DNA from: a virus
Strand: one strand, 5' to 3'
DNA: 26,889 bases
Virus record (IMG/VR): IMGVR_UViG_3300020171_001757
Location: 1-26,889 of that record
A model generated the notes under the pieces. It was not told the origin of the DNA and ran no database searches. It worked only from the letters and a program-made list of their open reading frames with translations. The position numbers were made by a program, and so were the translations under genes. Of this stretch, positions 23,585-26,889 are shown piece after piece (position 1 is the stretch's first letter; the number at the start of each line of letters is the position of its first letter).

Positions 23585-24270
23585 GTTTTAAATTTCAATT
23601 CAAAATATCTAATCCAATAATTTCTATTATAATTTGTTTTTACGTGACACTTATTACAAAGTGTAATTAAATTTTTCGGATCATTATTCTTCTTATCATA
23701 ATCTATATGGTGAATTGATAATTTTTTTTCTATATCTTCTAATTCTTGTATTTGTGTTTTATCACAAATTTTACAAATATATTTGTCTCGCTCACGAATT
23801 GCTCTTTTTAAAGTTTCTGTCCATTCTTTACCATAATTTATTAATGACAAACCACCTAACCAATTGTATGCTTTATCACCACGTTGTGAATCTGCTATTC
23901 TCATTCTTTGCTCAAATGTCCTTTTCTTATCAGTATTTTTAGCAACTCTTCTAGCGATTGTTTTAATAGATTGCTTTTTCCCAATTGTATGTTTACGACA
24001 TTTTTCTCTAAATTCATCTGTTTTTCCATAACATTTTTGACATCTTCCTTTTTTATATGTACTTAACTCTTTGCCACAATCAATGCATTTTGGTTTACCT
24101 CCTTTCCAATTACTACCATTAACTCCAACTTTACCAGTATGAGAAATTTTAAGTTTTTTAATATGTTCTAAACTTAATTTTTTGCCCTTATGTGCTTGTC
24201 TAATTTTTTCTTTTGTTATATCTGTATGTTTAAAACCTTTATTCTTATGTTGATAAATACCACTTGGCAT
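23581..24270 (-). CDS. HNH homing endonuclease (NUMOD3-type), intact, splitting the terminase gene
   Basis: 229 aa from ATG 24268-24270, eleven bases after the stop of the terminase ATPase part; an upstream in-frame ATG (24426) lies inside that gene. Residues ~18-45 are NUMOD3-like repeats (TKEKIRQAHKGKKLS). C62, C65, C77 and C80 form a zinc ribbon. The HNH core is at ~160-212: YICKIC (C166, C169), LSIHHIDYDKKNNDPKNL with the HH pair 187-188, and TLCNKCH (C205, C208). It should nick or cut a site in an uninserted terminase locus and spread by repair. All catalytic features are present, unlike its decayed relatives at 21907, 6171 and 5405. Confidence 0.92.
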   Translation of the reverse strand: MPSGIYQHKNKGFKHTDITKEKIRQAHKGKKLSLEHIKKLKISHTGKVGVNGSNWKGGKPKCIDCGKELSTYKKGRCQKCYGKTDEFREKCRKHTIGKKQSIKTIARRVAKNTDKKRTFEQRMRIADSQRGDKAYNWLGGLSLINYGKEWTETLKRAIRERDKYICKICDKTQIQELEDIEKKLSIHHIDYDKKNNDPKNLITLCNKCHVKTNYNRNYWIRYFELKFKT

Positions 24271-24280
24271 ATTTTTTATA

Positions 24281-24979
24281 TTATATCTCGATAGAATCGA
24301 AGACAAGCGCCTCAAAAAAAGTCGAATGTTCCGCTGTTGAAATTCCTGTAAATCTACCTTTAGACGAAATTGTTGGTTTAGAAGCAGCATAAGCGTTCTT
24401 AGCCTCGGGTTGAAAACCAATTTCATCTGATAAAATTCCTGAAGCTACATGCATACGAATAACATCTCCTCCTTCTGGTATTGCCCTAATTTCAGAATTT
24501 ATAGAAGGAAATACCATCTTACCGGAAACATGTTGTCCATTATGCTGTGGATTACAAGCAAGATCATAAAACTTTCCATTTTTATAATACCGTTTTAAAA
24601 ATTTTGGAAGATTATCCCAGACAAATTTACTACGTTTTAAAATATCATCTGCGTCTTCAGCTTTTTTCGATTGAAAAAATGTCATTCTAGCTTCATGAAA
24701 CATGGTATCCCATAAATATAAAGTTGTAAAAAGCCAACTCATCATCATTTGACGAGATTTTGGAACTAATAAAAGTTGTTCTTTTAACCAAATATCTACA
24801 AGTATTTTAAGATACTCTTTGTTAGGAAAAAGTTTTAAGGGTGTTTGTTCATCATGGACATCTAATGTTTTCGCCCAATTAATTAAAAAATAATATGGAT
24901 CATCATGACAATTTCCCCACTCAATATTTTGAAGACGAATATCATTTTTTAATTTTTGTAAATATTCAACTTCCAACAT
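24281..24979 (-). CDS. terL: Large terminase, N-terminal ATPase part
   Basis: 232 aa. LLLVPKSRQMMMSWLFTTLY is the Walker A-like ATP site of phage terminases. SGILSDEIGF holds the Walker B Asp and catalytic Glu, and GRFTGISTAEHS is the coupling motif. Intact large terminases run on for another ~300 residues. Here the frame stops seven residues after FFEALV, in FDSIEI, and the nuclease domain lies in a separate ORF (22455-23444) beyond an HNH gene and a 47-aa ORF. The gap to the HNH start is only ten bases, too short for an intron core, so two polypeptides are more likely than splicing. Confidence 0.9.
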   Translation of the reverse strand: MLEVEYLQKLKNDIRLQNIEWGNCHDDPYYFLINWAKTLDVHDEQTPLKLFPNKEYLKILVDIWLKEQLLLVPKSRQMMMSWLFTTLYLWDTMFHEARMTFFQSKKAEDADDILKRSKFVWDNLPKFLKRYYKNGKFYDLACNPQHNGQHVSGKMVFPSINSEIRAIPEGGDVIRMHVASGILSDEIGFQPEAKNAYAASKPTISSKGRFTGISTAEHSTFFEALVFDSIEI

Positions 24980-25011
24980 TATTTTTTTAACAGATAAACT
25001 ATAGCAGAATT

Positions 25012-25206
25012 CTATCTACTTTTTTTAGCTTTTGAAAACGCGATAGCAACAGCCATACGATTCTTTGCCTGTGCATAATCCATACCAGGATGCTTTTTCA
25101 TCATTGTATGAATACCTTTCTCTCTAGCTCCACCAGGTTTTGAGCTTACGAGTTCTGAAATATTTTTTGATATTACTTTTTTTGAAATTCCTTTTAATAA
25201 TGGCAT
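25012..25206 (-). CDS. Small basic phage protein (DUF6496-like)
   Basis: 64 aa: MPLLKGISKKVISKNISELV at the start, MDYAQAKNRMAVAIAFSKAK near the end, then KSR. From memory, small phage proteins with a GKSKKTISxNI start and an AVAIALSKA end are widespread, usually near terminase or portal genes. Their function is unknown. It lies one base from the next gene upstream and 32 bases from the terminase start. Confidence 0.75.
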   Translation of the reverse strand: MPLLKGISKKVISKNISELVSSKPGGAREKGIHTMMKKHPGMDYAQAKNRMAVAIAFSKAKKSR

Positions 25207-25207
25207 A

Positions 25208-25513
25208 TTATAATATCTTAATGAGTTCGTCCATTAGATCAATAAAATCACCAACCTTTTCCAACTTAACTAACTTTTTATCCTTTAATATTTTTATTAT
25301 CTCAAATGCTTGCTTACCTTTATCTCTTGCTCTTTCTTGAATATAAACTGGATAACTTTGCGTAATATAAGGATAATAACTATCTTGCCAATAATCCCAA
25401 CAACTATAAGTAATTCCTGAAGCAGTTCCTGTAATAGTTCCTGCTGTTAAATTAGTTCCTGTTGTAAATGTTAAATTGTCATTTAAAGAACAATTTAAAA
25501 TGTTTTTTTCCAT
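25208..25513 (-). CDS. Hypothetical phage protein
   Basis: 101 aa. The first ~55 residues are Thr/Gly/Tyr-rich and beta-like (TGTNLTAGTITGTASGITYS, then CWDYWQDSYYPYITQSYPVY). The last ~40 are helical (KGKQAFEIIKILKDKKLVKL and on). The helical part resembles a C-terminal segment of other phage proteins of unknown role. It sits between TerS and the 64-aa gene. Confidence 0.7.
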   Translation of the reverse strand: MEKNILNCSLNDNLTFTTGTNLTAGTITGTASGITYSCWDYWQDSYYPYITQSYPVYIQERARDKGKQAFEIIKILKDKKLVKLEKVGDFIDLMDELIKIL

Positions 25514-25567
25514 AGTTTTTTCAATCTACCAGCGACTTACGACGATAGTAGAGTGTTATTTTATCTA

Positions 25568-25643
25568 GGCACAAATTTATTATGGACTGTTGTGCCTTTC
25601 TCTCAATAGGAGCTGAATCTCCTTAAGAGTATAAATTTGTCCC
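25568..25643 (-). ncRNA. Possible structured RNA element after the small terminase gene
   Basis: On the minus strand GGGACAAATTTAT (25643-25631) pairs with ATAAATTTGTGCC (25580-25568), 12 of 13 positions. Within the 76-base span AGGAG-ATTCAG-CTCCT forms a hairpin, with CTC/GAG extending it. GGCACAA (25593-25599) can pair with the same TTGTGCC as the outer stem, so two exclusive folds exist. No tRNA arms fit. It lies in a 143-base gap between TerS and the next gene. It could be an attenuator, processing site or packaging element; none is shown. Confidence 0.45.
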
Positions 25644-25656
25644 TACATAAAAAAAC

Positions 25657-26130
25657 CTACAATTCAGCTAATACTTTAGCTTTGTAGGCTTCACGTTCCT
25701 CTTTATTCATTTTTGTAACATCCTCAAATACGTCATCCTGCAACTTGATATCCTTCTTTTCCGGAGCAAAATCACCGGTTAATCTTGACAATGTTATTAT
25801 GGCATTATTAATTGTACGCCCGTCTTGAGGAATTTCTATTATATCACCTAGTTTTGTTTTTACTAATGTGGTACCATAAATAAGATCATACAATCTTTGA
25901 ACAATTGCCTGTCTATCTAATTTATGTTGTCTAGCTATTTGTCTAAATCCACCTTCCTCTATTTCTAAAGCATCTTGAATTTTTACTTTCTTTAACAACT
26001 TACATGCTTCAGTGCTTGCTAAATTTTCATTCTCTGATTCATACGCTTTCATGTATGCACGTTTACCATTAAATCCATTAATCACATATTCTTGGACAAA
26101 AAGCTGTTCTTTAGGAGTTAAATCAATCAT
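25657..26130 (-). CDS. terS: Small terminase subunit (Terminase_2 type)
   Basis: 157 aa. LTPKEQLFVQEYVINGFNGK and RAYMKAYESENENLASTEAC are the N-terminal helix-turn-helix pattern of Terminase_2/XtmA small terminases, which bind the packaging site and hand DNA to the large subunit. LDRQAIVQRLYDLIYGTTLV is the oligomerisation region, and the end is helical and acidic. It is the first gene of the leftward head operon, ~20 bases from the -10 box at 26150-26155. The leader is very short and has no Shine-Dalgarno sequence. Confidence 0.9.
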   Translation of the reverse strand: MIDLTPKEQLFVQEYVINGFNGKRAYMKAYESENENLASTEACKLLKKVKIQDALEIEEGGFRQIARQHKLDRQAIVQRLYDLIYGTTLVKTKLGDIIEIPQDGRTINNAIITLSRLTGDFAPEKKDIKLQDDVFEDVTKMNKEEREAYKAKVLAEL

Positions 26131-26149
26131 GATAATATCTTATATTATA

Positions 26150-26178
26150 ATTATATCTTATTTTAAATTTTATGGCAA
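26150..26178 (-). promoter_or_regulatory. Sigma70-like promoter of the head operon
   Basis: On the minus strand TTGCCA (26178-26173), a 17-base spacer and a perfect TATAAT (26155-26150) stand 20 bases before the TerS ATG. Transcription would start near 26143. Confidence 0.7.
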
Positions 26179-26196
26179 CGGGGGTAAAATTAAAAA

Positions 26197-26264
26197 GAAC
26201 TTTTTTTAAATTTTAGAATAGTTTTTTTAATTTTTTCCAAGAACTTTTTTTAAATTTTAGAATA
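26197..26264. repeat. Two-copy direct repeat, period 44
   Basis: A 24-base unit at 26197-26220 recurs exactly at 26241-26264 (it begins GAACTTTTTTTAAATTTTAG), and the next bases are similar too. It lies just upstream of the -35 box of the head-operon promoter, so it could be an activator or repressor binding region or a duplicated AT-rich UP element. Confidence 0.65.
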
Positions 26265-26294
26265 ATTTTTTTAGTTCCTCCAGGGATGGGAGGA

Positions 26295-26325
26295 GGGGCT
26301 ATTAATATTATTATATAATAACCCC
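26295..26325. other. G/C-capped hairpin
   Basis: GGGG at 26295-26298 and TATTA at 26300-26304 pair with TAATA (26316-26320) and CCCC (26322-26325) around an 11-base AT loop, within a run of eight C. It could stop transcription from entering between the divergent units. Function not shown. Confidence 0.4.
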
Positions 26326-26418
26326 CCCCTACTTTTCCTTTTCCGCTTTTGCTATCCCCCATATTAATATTCATTGCTTTCTACCGCCCTATATATAATA
26401 ATATTAAATTAAATGGGG

Positions 26419-26447
26419 TTGCTTTAATTTAAAAAATAATATATAAT
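26419..26447 (+). promoter_or_regulatory. Sigma70-like promoter of the plus-strand gene
   Basis: TTGCTT (26419-26424), a 17-base spacer and a perfect TATAAT (26442-26447), about 100 bases before the gene at 26546. The leader between them is AT-rich and carries no clear Shine-Dalgarno site. Confidence 0.65.
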
Positions 26448-26545
26448 TAAAATATAGTATAAGTTCTTTAAAAATTTAATATAATAAATATAAGGCCTAT
26501 TAATTAATTAATAATTAATAACGCATTATATTTTAAAGTAAAGGT

Positions 26546-26731
26546 ATGACTAAAATCCTAATTGGCAATAAGGAGTATAGTACGGAAGAATTGGCTGAAA
26601 GGCTAAATAAAAGGTATGAAAGCCAAAAGGAATACCATTCCAAAAGGAATGCGTTATCCGCTAAGCTTTTCGCCTTTTATCGCCAATATAAAGGCAATTG
26701 CGCAGAATTGGATGCCTTTTTAGAGGAATAA
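26546..26731 (+). CDS. Small helical protein, only plus-strand gene
   Basis: 61 aa: MTKILIGNKEYSTEELAERL, then a charged helix (NKRYESQKEYHSKRNALSAK) and an ending CAELDAFLEE. It has its own promoter and a strong terminator, and is the only supported gene on this strand. It may be an early or regulatory protein from the neighbouring module, but no DNA-binding motif is clear. It seems more G-rich than the leftward genes. Confidence 0.7.
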   Translation: MTKILIGNKEYSTEELAERLNKRYESQKEYHSKRNALSAKLFAFYRQYKGNCAELDAFLEE

Positions 26732-26744
26732 GTAATTAGGCATT

Positions 26745-26771
26745 AAGGACTATGGGAATATAGTCCTTTTT
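26745..26771 (+). terminator. Rho-independent terminator
   Basis: AAGGACTAT (26745-26753) pairs perfectly with ATAGTCCTT (26760-26768) around a six-base loop, followed by T residues. It lies 13 bases after the stop of the plus-strand gene. Confidence 0.88.
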
Positions 26772-26842
26772 GCTTACTTAAATATATTTAGACTAAAGGT
26801 GTGGGAGGGAAGGGGTTTGGCGCAACTTCGCTTAGTTTCTTT

Positions 26843-26889
26843 CGTTAACGCTTTAAAATATGATACGTTAACGCTTTAAAATATGATAC
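26843..26889. repeat. Tandem 23-bp repeat (iteron-like), cut by the window end
   Basis: A 23-base unit beginning CGTTAACGCTTTAAAATATG occupies 26843-26865 and 26866-26888 exactly; base 26889 starts a third copy. Units contain the palindrome GTTAAC. There are no spacers between copies, so it is not a CRISPR array. Unit length and AT-richness resemble replication-origin iterons, but the array is truncated here. Confidence 0.7.

Larger units (their letters stand above)
26131..26545. other. Non-coding divergent control region
   Basis: 415 bases without a supported gene. It contains the two outward promoters listed separately, a 44-base-period direct repeat, a G-rich/C-rich hairpin, and very AT-rich stretches. 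The pattern fits the boundary between a late head operon and a separately controlled plus-strand gene, and possibly a packaging or replication signal. Confidence 0.6.

Noticed and set aside
24271-24426. N-terminal extension of the HNH gene into the terminase ATPase frame
   Set aside because: The extension reads in another frame of a conserved gene; the ATG at 24270 gives MPS, matching the start of the decayed copy at 21996.
24281-24979. Intein or group I intron splitting the terminase
   Set aside because: No intein N-terminal Cys/Ser block or C-terminal His-Asn, and no group I core; the flanks of the HNH gene are too tight.
25568-25643. tRNA gene
   Set aside because: The span is 76 bases with a 7-bp end stem, but there is no T-arm (GTTCGA-type loop), no D-arm and no anticodon arm in the right place.
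26843-26889. CRISPR array
   Set aside because: The 23-base copies are directly adjacent without spacers.

Overview
The window is part of a tailed double-stranded DNA phage genome (Caudoviricetes-like), free or integrated. Read on the minus strand from right to left it shows the usual head-module order: small terminase, large terminase, portal, scaffold, major capsid protein, decoration-like protein, tail or adhesin genes. The DNA is very AT-rich. Trp is encoded by TGG, and TGA and TAA act as stops, so the standard bacterial code fits. Almost no gene has a Shine-Dalgarno sequence (the clear exception is at 13702-13710). This hints at a host with SD-independent initiation, but I cannot name the host.

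Right end (26131-26889): a non-coding, repeat-bearing region separates two divergent units. A good sigma70-like promoter (26150-26178) fires leftwards into the head operon. Another (26419-26447) fires rightwards into one small plus-strand gene that ends at a strong terminator (26745-26771). The last 47 bases are two copies of a 23-bp tandem repeat that runs off the edge.

Head module (25657 down to 14631): TerS, two small genes, a large terminase split into ATPase and nuclease polypeptides by an HNH endonuclease plus a 47-aa ORF, a GroES/GroEL pair, a small membrane protein, a SpoVG-like protein, portal, scaffold, major capsid protein and a decoration-like protein. The major capsid gene is interrupted by a group I intron carrying a decayed HNH ORF.

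Middle (14556 down to 10586): small membrane and zinc-ribbon proteins, a holin-like protein, a virion-type protein with about 200 residues of Ser-Pro-Val repeats, and a papain-like (C1) cysteine peptidase.

Left (10577 down to 937): a tightly overlapping 14-gene sugar cassette. It holds glycosyltransferases of several folds, four SAM methyltransferases, a UDP-sugar dehydrogenase-like protein lacking its C-terminal domain, a NodB-type deacetylase and an asparagine-synthetase-like ATP pyrophosphatase domain. The far left has a pentapeptide-like protein and the start of a structural protein. My reading is that the cassette builds or modifies a glycan, possibly on the phage's own Ser-rich virion protein or on the host surface.

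The most unusual theme is a family of HNH endonucleases. One intact copy and three decayed copies each end in a stop codon that overlaps the start codon of the next gene: GroEL, two glycosyltransferases, and the small ORF inside the terminase locus. A further, different HNH relic sits in the capsid intron.
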